Notes under the pieces: model-generated
The model's input: only the letters and a program-made list of their open reading frames with translations
Told to the model about the DNA's origin: nothing
Databases searched by the model: none
In this document: positions 1-7,058 of the stretch, in pieces
Layout: each line of letters starts with the position of its first letter
Position numbering within the stretch: the stretch's first letter is position 1
Assembly: GCA_964624955.1 (NCBI GenBank)
Contig: CAZUZF010000032.1
Location: 1-9,194, forward strand
Source of the DNA: JACQHJ01 sp964624955
GTDB lineage: Bacteria > Patescibacteriota > Microgenomatia > Levybacterales > UBA12049
Length of the DNA stretch: 9,194 nucleotides
Direction: 5' to 3'
Translations under genes and position numbers: made by a program

Positions 1-596
1 TTGTTTACCATTACCATACCTCCTCCTCCACCTGCCGTTATTATGTGTGATCCGTAAAAGCTTGTTGTTGATATATCAGTATAATAGCCGGTTGGTTTTC
101 CATCAAAAGTTGCCCCTAAGGTATCGCATGAATCTTCAATTATGAATAATTTATATTTGTCGGCAATCCTTTTTAGCTTTTTCATATCTGGTACATTTCC
201 TATTAAAAGAGGAATCATTAAAGCTTTAGTCTTTTTTGAAATTAGTCTTTCTATTTCGTCTAAATTAATTGTGTATTTTCCCTCTTCCACATCGGCAAAA
301 ACAGGAACAAGGTCATTTTGTAAAAGGGGGGCTATGGTAGTTGAGAAGGTAAGAAGGGGTGTAATTACTTCTGAATGTGCAGGTAAATTCAATAATCTAA
401 CTGCAATTAAATTAGCAGAAGAGCCGGAGTTTACCATCACTGCATATTTTTTTCCAAAATGCTTTGCAACTCTTTTTTCAAATTCTTCTGTTTCTTTTCC
501 GATTATGGTTCTATGTTCGTTAAGTACGGCGAGAATTCTTTTTGTCTCGGCGTTATCATGCACGGCCTTTGCATATGTAACTCTTAAACCATTCAT
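1..596 (-). CDS. rfbH: RfbH-like (E1-type) nucleotide-sugar 3-dehydrase, DegT/DnrJ/EryC1 family; 3' end outside window
   Basis: My translation of the minus strand gives 198 codons starting at ATG 596-594; an in-frame TAG at 617-615 and the lack of a nearer upstream ATG fix this start. Fold type I aminotransferase landmarks are visible: the GSS phosphate loop near residues 58-60, an ITP..TFSTT segment near 78-87, and the cofactor-binding Asp in IIEDSCD (D155). At the position of the usual PLP-lysine (SFxxxK) the protein reads SFYGSH, so H184 replaces Lys. In the known RfbH/DdhC (E1) and ColD enzymes this His marks PMP-dependent C3 deoxygenation of a 4-keto-6-deoxy sugar nucleotide instead of transamination. 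The rfbF and 4,6-dehydratase genes across the divergent promoter favour a CDP-sugar substrate (E1 type) over GDP (ColD type). The C-terminal half, including the region where E1 carries its [2Fe-2S] cysteines, is outside the window, so E1 versus ColD cannot be settled. A run of five glycines (189-193) follows the His. Confidence 0.85.
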   Translation of the reverse strand, partial: MNGLRVTYAKAVHDNAETKRILAVLNEHRTIIGKETEEFEKRVAKHFGKKYAVMVNSGSSANLIAVRLLNLPAHSEVITPLLTFSTTIAPLLQNDLVPVFADVEEGKYTINLDEIERLISKKTKALMIPLLIGNVPDMKKLKRIADKYKLFIIEDSCDTLGATFDGKPTGYYTDISTTSFYGSHIITAGGGGGMVMVN

Positions 597-611
597 CTTA
601 TTTATAAAATG

Positions 612-640
612 ATTCTACATTAAATAAAATAACTTGACAA
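612..640 (-). promoter_or_regulatory. Sigma-70-like promoter for the rfbH-like gene
   Basis: Read on the minus strand, TTGTCA (640-635, 5 of 6 to consensus) is followed after 17 bp by TAGAAT (617-612, 5 of 6). Predicted initiation near 605 would leave a leader of only about ten bases before the ATG at 596, so the message would be nearly leaderless; no Shine-Dalgarno sequence is present. Prediction only. Confidence 0.5.
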
Positions 641-662
641 TAACAATATTTTCCCTCATATT
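634..662 (+). promoter_or_regulatory. Candidate sigma-70 promoter P1 for the plus-strand operon
   Basis: A perfect TTGACA box (634-639) is followed after 17 bp by CATATT (657-662, 4 of 6). The -35 box overlaps, on the opposite strand, the -35 box of the divergent rfbH-like promoter. The weak -10 makes this the less certain of the two plus-strand candidates. Confidence 0.35.
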
Positions 663-679
663 ATTTAAATATCTTTAGG

Positions 680-688
680 TGTTATAAT
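680..688 (+). promoter_or_regulatory. Extended -10 promoter P2 for the plus-strand operon
   Basis: The sequence TGTTATAAT (680-688) is a perfect TATAAT box with the TGn extension. The region 17 bp upstream (660-665) does not resemble a -35 box, as expected for an extended -10 promoter. Initiation near 695 would give a leader of about 24 nt before the ATG at 719. It is the best-placed promoter for the nine-gene run, and no other strong candidate or terminator was seen between the downstream genes. Confidence 0.55.
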
Positions 689-718
689 ACGACAATTCAA
701 GATCAATAAATCAATACA

Positions 719-1756
719 ATGAAGAAAAGTTTTTCTCTTCCTAGCGTATCTATCCTTACTATTACTTTTAATCCCAACCCCAAAGTCTTCAGAAAAGTTT
801 TAGAATCAATTAAAAATCAAGACTATCCAAAGCATTTGATAGAACATATTATAGTTGATGGAGGCTCAAAAAAAAGCACAATTAATTTCCTAAAAAATTA
901 TGGATGTAAGTTGATAATTAAGAAAGAACTTAGAGATCAAAGTGAAGTAAGAAGAGTATTTGCCGTAAAAAAGGCAAAAAATGACATTGTTCTTTGGCTT
1001 GAGTCAGACAATGTTTTACCTGACAAAAATTCTTTACGCCAGTTAGTTCAGCCTTTTATTGATGATAAAAAAGTAATTTCAACTTTTACGCTTCATTATG
1101 GTGTTAACGAGAATATGAAGCTGCTTGACAGGTATTGTGCTTTTTTTGGGGTAAGCGATCCTGTTTCCTTATACCTTCAAAAGGCGGATAGGGAAACCTG
1201 GTTAACAGACAAATACTTAAAAGGAAAGATAGTAAGAAGAAACAAAAATTACGATATAGTTGAATTTAACAAAGATAATCTTCCAACAGTAGGAGATAAT
1301 GGATTTTTGACAAGAAGAAAGATTTTGCTAAAGGCAAATATTTCTCCCGAAGCTTATGTCCACATAGATATTTATGTAGATTTACTTAAGTTAGGCTATA
1401 AAAGATTTGGAGTTGTAAAGACGACAAGTATTGAGCATGATATAGGAAATGGTATTTTTGATCTTGTTAGAAGAAGAGTCTTATATGTTAAAAGGTATTC
1501 ATTGTCAAAATATTTAAGTCATAGAAGATACGTGGTTTTTGATTTTAATTCCTCAAAAGATATAATGAACTTATTAAAATATATTTTTTATACGGTTACT
1601 TTTGTCCAGCCTTTATTTTTAAGCATAAAAGGATTTTTAAAAGTCAGGGATATTGCCTGGTTTCTCCATCCTTTTATGTGTTGGCTTTTTTTGATATACT
1701 ACGTCAGATTTACTAGTTTTTCCGTGCTTAAATTAAAATTTAGTAAATACTTATGA
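719..1756 (+). CDS. Family 2 glycosyltransferase with C-terminal membrane segments
   Basis: This 345-residue protein probably transfers a sugar from a nucleotide donor onto a lipid-linked or polysaccharide acceptor at the inner face of the membrane. The N-terminal GT-A start (SVSILTITFNP, residues 9-19) leads to IIVDGGS (44-50), and ESDN (95-98) sits where the metal-binding DXD motif normally lies. GDNGF (192-196) resembles the acceptor-side motif of GT2 enzymes, and H240-D241 follows in the region where GT2 proteins often carry a late conserved His. Two hydrophobic stretches (about 286-303 and 313-330) suggest membrane association. It is the first gene after the promoters and overlaps rfbF by ATGA (1753-1756), implying translational coupling. 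No Shine-Dalgarno sequence precedes the ATG. Donor and acceptor cannot be read from the sequence. Confidence 0.88.
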   Translation: MKKSFSLPSVSILTITFNPNPKVFRKVLESIKNQDYPKHLIEHIIVDGGSKKSTINFLKNYGCKLIIKKELRDQSEVRRVFAVKKAKNDIVLWLESDNVLPDKNSLRQLVQPFIDDKKVISTFTLHYGVNENMKLLDRYCAFFGVSDPVSLYLQKADRETWLTDKYLKGKIVRRNKNYDIVEFNKDNLPTVGDNGFLTRRKILLKANISPEAYVHIDIYVDLLKLGYKRFGVVKTTSIEHDIGNGIFDLVRRRVLYVKRYSLSKYLSHRRYVVFDFNSSKDIMNLLKYIFYTVTFVQPLFLSIKGFLKVRDIAWFLHPFMCWLFLIYYVRFTSFSVLKLKFSKYL

Positions 1757-2538
1757 AAACAATTATTCTCTGCGGAGGTTTGGGATATAGGCTTAAAGAG
1801 GAAACCGAGTTTAAACCCAAACCCATGGTTCAAATTGGAGGAATGCCAATACTATGGCACATAATGAAAATATACGCCCACTACGGATTTAATGACTTCA
1901 TCATCGCTTTAGGTTACAAAGGTGACCAAATAAAACAATATTTTTTAAATCAGAAACACTATTTAAATAATTTTTCCATTTCTACAAAAACAGGTAAAAC
2001 ATTAATTCATAAAGGTAAGAAAAATGAAAATAGAAAAGATAATTTCAAAATCACATTTGTCGATACAGGAGAAGAAACTCTTCCAGGCGAAAGGATTTTG
2101 AAAGTAAAAAACTTTATTCCAAAGAAAGATAAATATTTTATGGTAACTTATGGAGACGGAGTGGCAGATATTGATATAAGTAAACTTGTAACCTTTCATA
2201 AGAAACAAGGCACAATAGGAACAATTACCGGAGTACATCCCCGAAGCAAATACGGACTTTTAAAAATTAATCAAAAATTCATTGTTGAGAGTTTTATAGA
2301 AAAACCCATTTTAAAAGAAAGTACTAATGGAGGATTTATGATTTTTAAAAGAGAGTTTTTTAATTATATAAATCCTCTAGAGTTTGAACATGAGGCATTA
2401 AAAAGATTGGTTTTAAAAAAACAATTATCGGTTTATGCTCACGATGGATTTTGGCACTGTATGGATACTTATGCTGATGTTAGTAATTTGAACAAAATTT
2501 GGAAAGAGGATCCAAGGTGGAAGGTATGGAAGGATTAG
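1753..2538 (+). CDS. rfbF: Glucose-1-phosphate cytidylyltransferase
   Basis: The product should form CDP-glucose from CTP and glucose 1-phosphate, the committed step to CDP-3,6-dideoxy sugars. At 261 residues it matches the family's usual length of about 257. The nucleotidyltransferase signature GGLGYRL (8-14) and KPKP (21-24) are followed by the long PILWHIMKIY segment (32-41) typical of RfbF. YGDG (133-136) supplies the metal-binding Asp D135, FIEKP (181-185) and NGGF (192-195) form the sugar-binding part, and FEHE (211-214) and WHCMDT (234-239) are close to the known RfbF C-terminal motifs. It starts inside the stop of the glycosyltransferase gene and its last 13 bases overlap the next gene. 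This is the strongest specific assignment in the window and sets the CDP-sugar context for its neighbours. Confidence 0.93.
   Translation: MKTIILCGGLGYRLKEETEFKPKPMVQIGGMPILWHIMKIYAHYGFNDFIIALGYKGDQIKQYFLNQKHYLNNFSISTKTGKTLIHKGKKNENRKDNFKITFVDTGEETLPGERILKVKNFIPKKDKYFMVTYGDGVADIDISKLVTFHKKQGTIGTITGVHPRSKYGLLKINQKFIVESFIEKPILKESTNGGFMIFKREFFNYINPLEFEHEALKRLVLKKQLSVYAHDGFWHCMDTYADVSNLNKIWKEDPRWKVWKD
2514..2520 (+). promoter_or_regulatory. Ribosome binding site that sets the start of the 4,6-dehydratase gene
   Basis: AAGGTGG lies 5 nt before the ATG at 2526, inside the end of rfbF. It is the clearest Shine-Dalgarno sequence in the window and supports ATG 2526 over an upstream in-frame TTG at 2499. 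Confidence 0.65.
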
Positions 2539-3479
2539 ATAAAGAGGTAATTATAGTTACAGGAGGGGCGGGCTTTATCGGCAGTAATTTGGTTAAAGGC
2601 TTGCTTGATATGGGTGCAAAAAATGTGATAGTTTTGGACATTGAAGTCAATAGAAATTCCATTTATGCAAGCCAAGGTTTAAATTCAAAGACAATTCTTA
2701 AGCTCGTTGATATAAGAAAAAGAGATTTATTGTTTGATGTATTTAATTTTTATAATCCAAGTTTTGTTTTCCACCTTGCCGCAGAACCTATCGTAGATAA
2801 TGCCTTTTTAAATCCACATATTGCTTTTGAAACAAATATTATGGGTACGGTAAATGTTCTTGATGCTGCAAGAGGGATTAAGAACATAAAAGGAGTAATT
2901 GTTGCATCAAGCGATAAGGCTTATGGAAAAACTACAAAGGCATACGATGAAACTTCTCCTCTAAAAGGAGATCATCCCTATGATGTTTCCAAGTCAGCAG
3001 CAGATTTAATATCGTATACCTACTATAAATCTTATGGTCTTCCCGTTGTTATTACACGGTTTGGTAATGTATATGGAGAAGGCGATTTTCATTTAGGGAG
3101 AATAATACCAGACATTTGCGATGCAGTTATAAATAAAAAAACCTTATTACTTAGAAGCGATGGAACATATGTCAGAGACTATTTATATGTCAAAGATGTG
3201 GTGGATGGATACCTGTTTCTTCTTAAAAATATTAAAAAAACAATAGGCGAAGCTTTCAATTTCTCTTCAAATGATAGTCTTTCTGTTTTGCAACTAATAA
3301 AAAGAAGTGAAAAGATTCTAGGAACGAAAATAGATTATAAAATTCTAAATAACGCAAAAAATGAAATACCATACCAACACCTAAATGACAAAAAGGTCAA
3401 AAAACTTGGATGGGGAAATAAATATAGTTTAGAAAGTTGTCTAGAAGGTGTTTTAAAATGGTACGAGACAATAGTATGA
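2526..3479 (+). CDS. rfbG: CDP-glucose 4,6-dehydratase-like extended SDR
   Basis: Expected to convert CDP-glucose to CDP-4-keto-6-deoxyglucose with a tightly bound NAD. The 317-residue protein has the Rossmann motif TGGAGFIG (12-19), D38 at the end of beta-2, VFHLAAEP (81-88), and the active-site pair SDKAYG (129-134) and YDVSK (152-156; Tyr152, Lys156). RSDG followed by VRDYLYVKD is the substrate-end signature shared by sugar-nucleotide dehydratases. The start at ATG 2526 is chosen because of the Shine-Dalgarno sequence just before it and because the Rossmann strand then begins at the usual distance. It is shorter than Salmonella-type RfbG (about 359 residues), so the substrate assignment rests mainly on the overlap with rfbF. 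A dTDP- or GDP-sugar dehydratase, or a 4-epimerase of the same fold, remains possible. Confidence 0.75.
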   Translation: MEGLDKEVIIVTGGAGFIGSNLVKGLLDMGAKNVIVLDIEVNRNSIYASQGLNSKTILKLVDIRKRDLLFDVFNFYNPSFVFHLAAEPIVDNAFLNPHIAFETNIMGTVNVLDAARGIKNIKGVIVASSDKAYGKTTKAYDETSPLKGDHPYDVSKSAADLISYTYYKSYGLPVVITRFGNVYGEGDFHLGRIIPDICDAVINKKTLLLRSDGTYVRDYLYVKDVVDGYLFLLKNIKKTIGEAFNFSSNDSLSVLQLIKRSEKILGTKIDYKILNNAKNEIPYQHLNDKKVKKLGWGNKYSLESCLEGVLKWYETIV

Positions 3480-3494
3480 TTGAATATATAAAAT

Positions 3495-5321
3495 ATGGAA
3501 AATAAAATAAAGGTTTCAGATTATATTGTTCGATTTGTTGAAAGTCTTGGGGTAAAACATGTATTTTTAATTTCCGGTGGCGGCAATATCCACCTAATTG
3601 ATTCAATTGGAAAAAGCAAGAAAATAAAATATGTCTGCAATTATCATGAACAAGCATGTGCAACGGCCGCGGAAGCCTATGCGAGAATTTCGGGAATTGG
3701 GGTTTGTGTTGTAACAACCGGTCCTGGCGGTACAAACGCAATTACCGGAATGCTTGGGGCTTGGTTGGACTCAATTCCCATGCTAGTTATATCAGGCCAG
3801 GTAAAGCGAGAGCTTCTAGGTACAGGTAAAGGAGTGAGACAACTTGGAGACCAGGAGATAAACATTGTAGATATAGTTAAACCAATAACCAAATATGCAA
3901 TTACCGTAATGGATCCAAATGAAATTCGTTATCATCTTAAAAAAGCAGTGTACCTTGCAAAAAATGGAAGACCAGGTCCTGTATGGGTAGATATTCCTTT
4001 AGACATCCAAGGGTCGTTTATTAACTTAAAGAAACTTAAGCAATTTGATAAAGATGAGATAAAACCCTCACATGAGACTGACAGAAAACTTTTAGAAAAA
4101 CAAGTGGGGAAGATACTTGAAAAATTGAGGAATTCAAAAAGGCCAGTTCTTTATGCAGGAAATGGCATACGACTTGCCCAGGCCACAAAAGAATTTCTTA
4201 AAGTCGTTGATCTTCTTAAAATCCCTGTGCTTGTCAGTTATGCTGGATATGATTTAATTCCCTCTTCCCATAGTTATTTTTTTGGAAGAGGACATGCGTT
4301 TGGCCAAAGAGCTGCAAACTTTATTCTTCAAAATAGCGATTTTTTCCTTTCGATTGGAGCGCGTCTAGACGTTAGAACAATTGGGTTTACATACAAGGCA
4401 TTTGCAAGAAAAGCGTATAAAGTAATGGTAGACATAGATAAAGAGGAACTGAATAAATTTATACTTTCGCCGGATCTTAAAGTTAATTTTGACGCAAAAG
4501 ACTTTATCGTTGAAATGACAAGACAACTTAAGAAAAGGCCTTTAAAGCTCAATATAAAAGATTGGCTAGCATACGGAGTCAGGCTCAACAAGAAATATCC
4601 AGTCGTGCTGCCAGAGTTTAGAAAAGAAAAAAGATATGTGAATCCATATTACTTCATTGAGGTAATTGGAAAACTTTTAAAACAGAACGAACTTATTGTT
4701 GTTTCAGACGGAGTGGGTGCTCTTAACTGTATGTATCAAGCTTTTTATGTAAAACCAAACCAACGAATCATTTTAAATAATGGTTGCGCACAAATGGGGT
4801 ATGGATTACCTGCGGCAATTGGCGTTGCTTTTGCTGCGAATAAGAAAAAGAGGGTAATTTGCTTTGAAGGAGATGGAAGTTTACAGCTTAATATCCATGA
4901 GCTTCAGGTTATGAAACACCATAACCTTCCAATTAAACTTTTTATTTACAGCAACGACGGATACCTTTCTATTAAAAATACACAGAATAATCTGTTTGCA
5001 GGAAAACACGTTGCGGTAAATTCAAAGTCTGGAGTAAGCTCTCCAGACTTCGTAAAAGTTGCCAAGGCTTATGGATTTAAGGCAATAAGAATTAATAGCC
5101 ATGCCGATATGAAAGAGAAAATAAAAAGAGTTTTAAGTCAGCCAGGTCCTATTGTGTGTGATATTAATTCAGTGCGAGAGCTAATGCTTACTCCAAAACT
5201 TATGGCAAGAAGAACTTTGGATGGTCAATTCGAATCACCTCCTCTAGAAGACATGGGACCATTTTTGCCACGAGATGAATTTAAAGCAAATATGATAATC
5301 CCTACCTGGGAGAATACATAA
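3495..5321 (+). CDS. ThDP-dependent acetolactate-synthase-like enzyme, YerE-type candidate
   Basis: The 608-residue protein has the three-domain architecture of acetolactate synthases. The ThDP-activating Glu lies in NYHEQACA (E52), TTGPGGTNA (74-82) follows, and the C-terminal ThDP/Mg motif starts GDGS (459-462) and ends at N487 in SNDGY. The middle domain contains FGRGHAFGQRAAN (263-275), placed like the flavin/nucleotide-binding loop of acetolactate synthase. Known YerE is a ThDP flavoenzyme that decarboxylates pyruvate and adds the acetyl unit to C4 of CDP-3,6-dideoxy-4-ketoglucose, giving a branched sugar. The rfbF, 4,6-dehydratase and His-type 3-dehydrase neighbours would supply exactly that substrate. 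The tail (about 582-608: PLEDM, PFL, NMIIP) is, from memory, shared with ThDP enzymes of O-antigen loci rather than with branched-chain amino-acid enzymes, and no small regulatory (ilvH) subunit is adjacent. Carboligation is inferred. The ATG lies 15 nt after rfbG without a clear Shine-Dalgarno sequence. Confidence 0.85.
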   Translation: MENKIKVSDYIVRFVESLGVKHVFLISGGGNIHLIDSIGKSKKIKYVCNYHEQACATAAEAYARISGIGVCVVTTGPGGTNAITGMLGAWLDSIPMLVISGQVKRELLGTGKGVRQLGDQEINIVDIVKPITKYAITVMDPNEIRYHLKKAVYLAKNGRPGPVWVDIPLDIQGSFINLKKLKQFDKDEIKPSHETDRKLLEKQVGKILEKLRNSKRPVLYAGNGIRLAQATKEFLKVVDLLKIPVLVSYAGYDLIPSSHSYFFGRGHAFGQRAANFILQNSDFFLSIGARLDVRTIGFTYKAFARKAYKVMVDIDKEELNKFILSPDLKVNFDAKDFIVEMTRQLKKRPLKLNIKDWLAYGVRLNKKYPVVLPEFRKEKRYVNPYYFIEVIGKLLKQNELIVVSDGVGALNCMYQAFYVKPNQRIILNNGCAQMGYGLPAAIGVAFAANKKKRVICFEGDGSLQLNIHELQVMKHHNLPIKLFIYSNDGYLSIKNTQNNLFAGKHVAVNSKSGVSSPDFVKVAKAYGFKAIRINSHADMKEKIKRVLSQPGPIVCDINSVRELMLTPKLMARRTLDGQFESPPLEDMGPFLPRDEFKANMIIPTWENT

Positions 5322-5322
5322 A

Positions 5323-6189
5323 ATGAACATTTTAATTACAGGCGCAAGTGGTTATATTGGAAGGAATTTAAAGGAACGATTGGAGACAAAATATAAACTT
5401 TATACCCCTAAACATAAAGAGCTGGATCTTCTAGATGAGGTTGCAGTTGAAAATTTTTTTCGGAAAAAAGATATTGATTTAGTTATTCATGCTGCTGTAG
5501 TGGGTGGTAGTCGTCAGGAAGAGCAAGAAACCAAGATGTTTTACGAGAGCTTAAGAATGTTTTTTAATATCGCAAGAAACAAGAAATATTTTAAAAAAAT
5601 GATACATTTGGGATCTGGTGCGGAATATGATAAAAGGTTTCCAATAAGAAAGGTAAGGGAAGAAGATTTTGATAAAAGGGTTCCTGTAGATGACTATGGG
5701 TACTACAAATATCTTTGTTCAAAATATATAGAGAATACGGGGGGAATAGTTAGTTTAAGAATATTTGGGTTATTCGGAAAATATGAGGATTATAGGTACA
5801 GGTTTATTTCCAATGCAATCTGTAGAAATATTTTCGGATTACCGATAACGATTAATAAGGATGTTTATTTCGACTATCTTTATATTGAAGATTTTTTAAA
5901 AATCGTAGAATATTTTATTGAGAATGATGGAGAATACAAATTCTATAATATCGGAACAGGAAAACCTATCAATATAGCTAAGCTTGCAAACAAGATTAAT
6001 AAAATTGCAAGAGATAAATCTAAAATTTTTATTAAAAATAAAGGATTAGGCAATGAATATACGTGTGATAATTCAAGACTACTTAAAGAAATTAAAAACA
6101 TATCATTTACCAATATTGATGAAGCAATTAAGAAGGTTTATGATTGGTATATGGAAAACAAAAAACAAATAAAAAGGCAACTTTTATAA
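5323..6189 (+). CDS. Extended SDR sugar-nucleotide reductase/epimerase
   Basis: An NAD(P)-dependent enzyme of 288 residues that probably reduces or epimerises a keto-sugar nucleotide. TGASGYIG (6-13) is the coenzyme motif, VIHAAVVGG (54-62) follows, and the catalytic set appears as LGSGAEYD (96-103, Ser98) plus YGYYK (125-129, Tyr125/Lys129). The layout is closest to GDP-fucose synthase/RmlD-type reductases. FDYLYIEDF (183-191) and FYNIGTG (207-213) are the usual C-terminal substrate-domain landmarks. The ATG is one base after the ThDP gene's stop, with GGGAGA at 5308-5313 as a possible ribosome binding site. In the yersiniose pathway a reductase (YerF) reduces the acetyl ketone made by YerE, and this gene's position directly after the YerE-like gene suggests that role. 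An epimerase acting elsewhere in the locus is the alternative. Confidence 0.82.
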   Translation: MNILITGASGYIGRNLKERLETKYKLYTPKHKELDLLDEVAVENFFRKKDIDLVIHAAVVGGSRQEEQETKMFYESLRMFFNIARNKKYFKKMIHLGSGAEYDKRFPIRKVREEDFDKRVPVDDYGYYKYLCSKYIENTGGIVSLRIFGLFGKYEDYRYRFISNAICRNIFGLPITINKDVYFDYLYIEDFLKIVEYFIENDGEYKFYNIGTGKPINIAKLANKINKIARDKSKIFIKNKGLGNEYTCDNSRLLKEIKNISFTNIDEAIKKVYDWYMENKKQIKRQLL

Positions 6190-7055
6190 TGAGACCAAAG
6201 AATTTAAAAACTAAAATCTTTCTCGATAGCGGTGATCCGATTGAAACAAAGAAAATAATTAAAATACTTGGATTCTTAGACGGACAAACAACTAACCCAA
6301 CTCTAATAGCCAAAAATCCTAAAGCTGTTGAAAGGATTAAGAAAGGGAAGAAATTCACAAAAAAAGAAATATATGCATTTTACAAAAATGTTGTTCAAGA
6401 AATCTCAAAGCTTATTCCCGAAGGTTCCGTATCGGTTGAGGTATACGCGGATTTTGATACAACATCCTCTCATATGCTTAAAGAGGCAAGGGAGATGTTT
6501 TCCTGGATTCCAAATGCTCATATAAAACTTCCAATTATAAAAGAGGGGCTCGTAGCGGCCCATCAAGCGGTGCGTGAAGGAATAAGGGTAAATATGACTC
6601 TGTGTTTTACTCAAGAGCAGGCGACCGCCGTGTTTCTCGCAACTAAAGGAGTAAGTAAAGGAGCAGTTTTAATATCGCCCTTTATTGGAAGACTTGATGA
6701 TGTTGGGCAAAATGGAATAAGCTTAATTTCAAATATTTTAAAGAGCTATAGAAAAGATAAAGAAAACCATGTAGAGGTTTTAGCGGCAAGTGTGCGCAAT
6801 TTGCCTCATTTTTTGTCTTCTTTAAGTCTTGAATGCGATATTATAACTGCACCCTTTTCAGTTTTATCACAGTGGGCCCAAAATGGATGCCCTATTCCAA
6901 ATAATTCATACATTTACAAAACCGACCTTAAAAACATTCCCTTTGACAACTCTATTAATTTTTCCAAAGATTGGAGAAAAATTAGCTTGGAAAACGAATT
7001 AACAAAAAAAGGAATAGAAAAATTTTGTGCTGATTGGAAAATGCTTATTGCTTAA
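6189..7055 (+). CDS. Transaldolase family protein
   Basis: Class I aldolase, predicted to move a dihydroxyacetone unit between sugar phosphates or to form a sugar phosphate by aldol addition. From ATG 6189 it has 288 residues: FLDSGDP (11-17), TTNPTL (34-39), the Schiff-base lysine in HIKLPI (K113), NMTLCF (135-140), SPFIGRLDD (163-171) and ASVRN (200-204), all in the family's order. It is longer than the 215-220-residue TalC/FSA type, with extra sequence around residues 45-80 and a C-terminal extension. The start shares one base with the stop of the preceding gene (TAATG). An upstream in-frame ATG at 6144 would add 15 poorly conserved-looking residues and overlap more deeply, so it is not preferred. 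AAGG at 6174-6177 is a possible ribosome binding site. Its place before a sugar-phosphate cyclase gene suggests it prepares that enzyme's substrate, for example a heptulose phosphate, instead of serving central metabolism. Confidence 0.88.
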   Translation: MRPKNLKTKIFLDSGDPIETKKIIKILGFLDGQTTNPTLIAKNPKAVERIKKGKKFTKKEIYAFYKNVVQEISKLIPEGSVSVEVYADFDTTSSHMLKEAREMFSWIPNAHIKLPIIKEGLVAAHQAVREGIRVNMTLCFTQEQATAVFLATKGVSKGAVLISPFIGRLDDVGQNGISLISNILKSYRKDKENHVEVLAASVRNLPHFLSSLSLECDIITAPFSVLSQWAQNGCPIPNNSYIYKTDLKNIPFDNSINFSKDWRKISLENELTKKGIEKFCADWKMLIA

Positions 7056-7058
7056 ATT

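Noticed and set aside
19..32. Tandem TCC repeat as a short sequence repeat
   Set aside because: It is the reverse complement of consecutive Gly codons in the cofactor loop of the rfbH-like gene and is broken by GGT codons; too short and impure to call a repeat locus.
142..612. Plus-strand open frame of 156 codons opposite the rfbH-like gene
   Set aside because: It has no recognisable domain and lies antisense to a clear DegT-family gene; its hydrophobic stretches are the reverse reading of that gene.
658..672. Inverted repeat ATATT/AATAT and palindrome ATTTAAAT in the divergent region as an operator
   Set aside because: The arms are short and composed only of A and T, so they are likely by chance in this composition.
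2499..2525. Upstream TTG start for the 4,6-dehydratase
   Set aside because: It would add nine residues and deepen the overlap with rfbF; ATG 2526 has a good Shine-Dalgarno sequence (2514-2520) and fits the Rossmann start.
3495..5321. Housekeeping acetolactate synthase (ilvB) for the ThDP gene
   Set aside because: There is no small subunit or other branched-chain amino-acid gene nearby, and the locus and C-terminal tail point to the sugar-modifying group; kept only as an alternative.
6144..6188. Upstream ATG start for the transaldolase
   Set aside because: The extra 15 residues come from the end of the preceding reading frame and lack transaldolase features; the TAATG junction at 6187-6191 is a typical coupled start.
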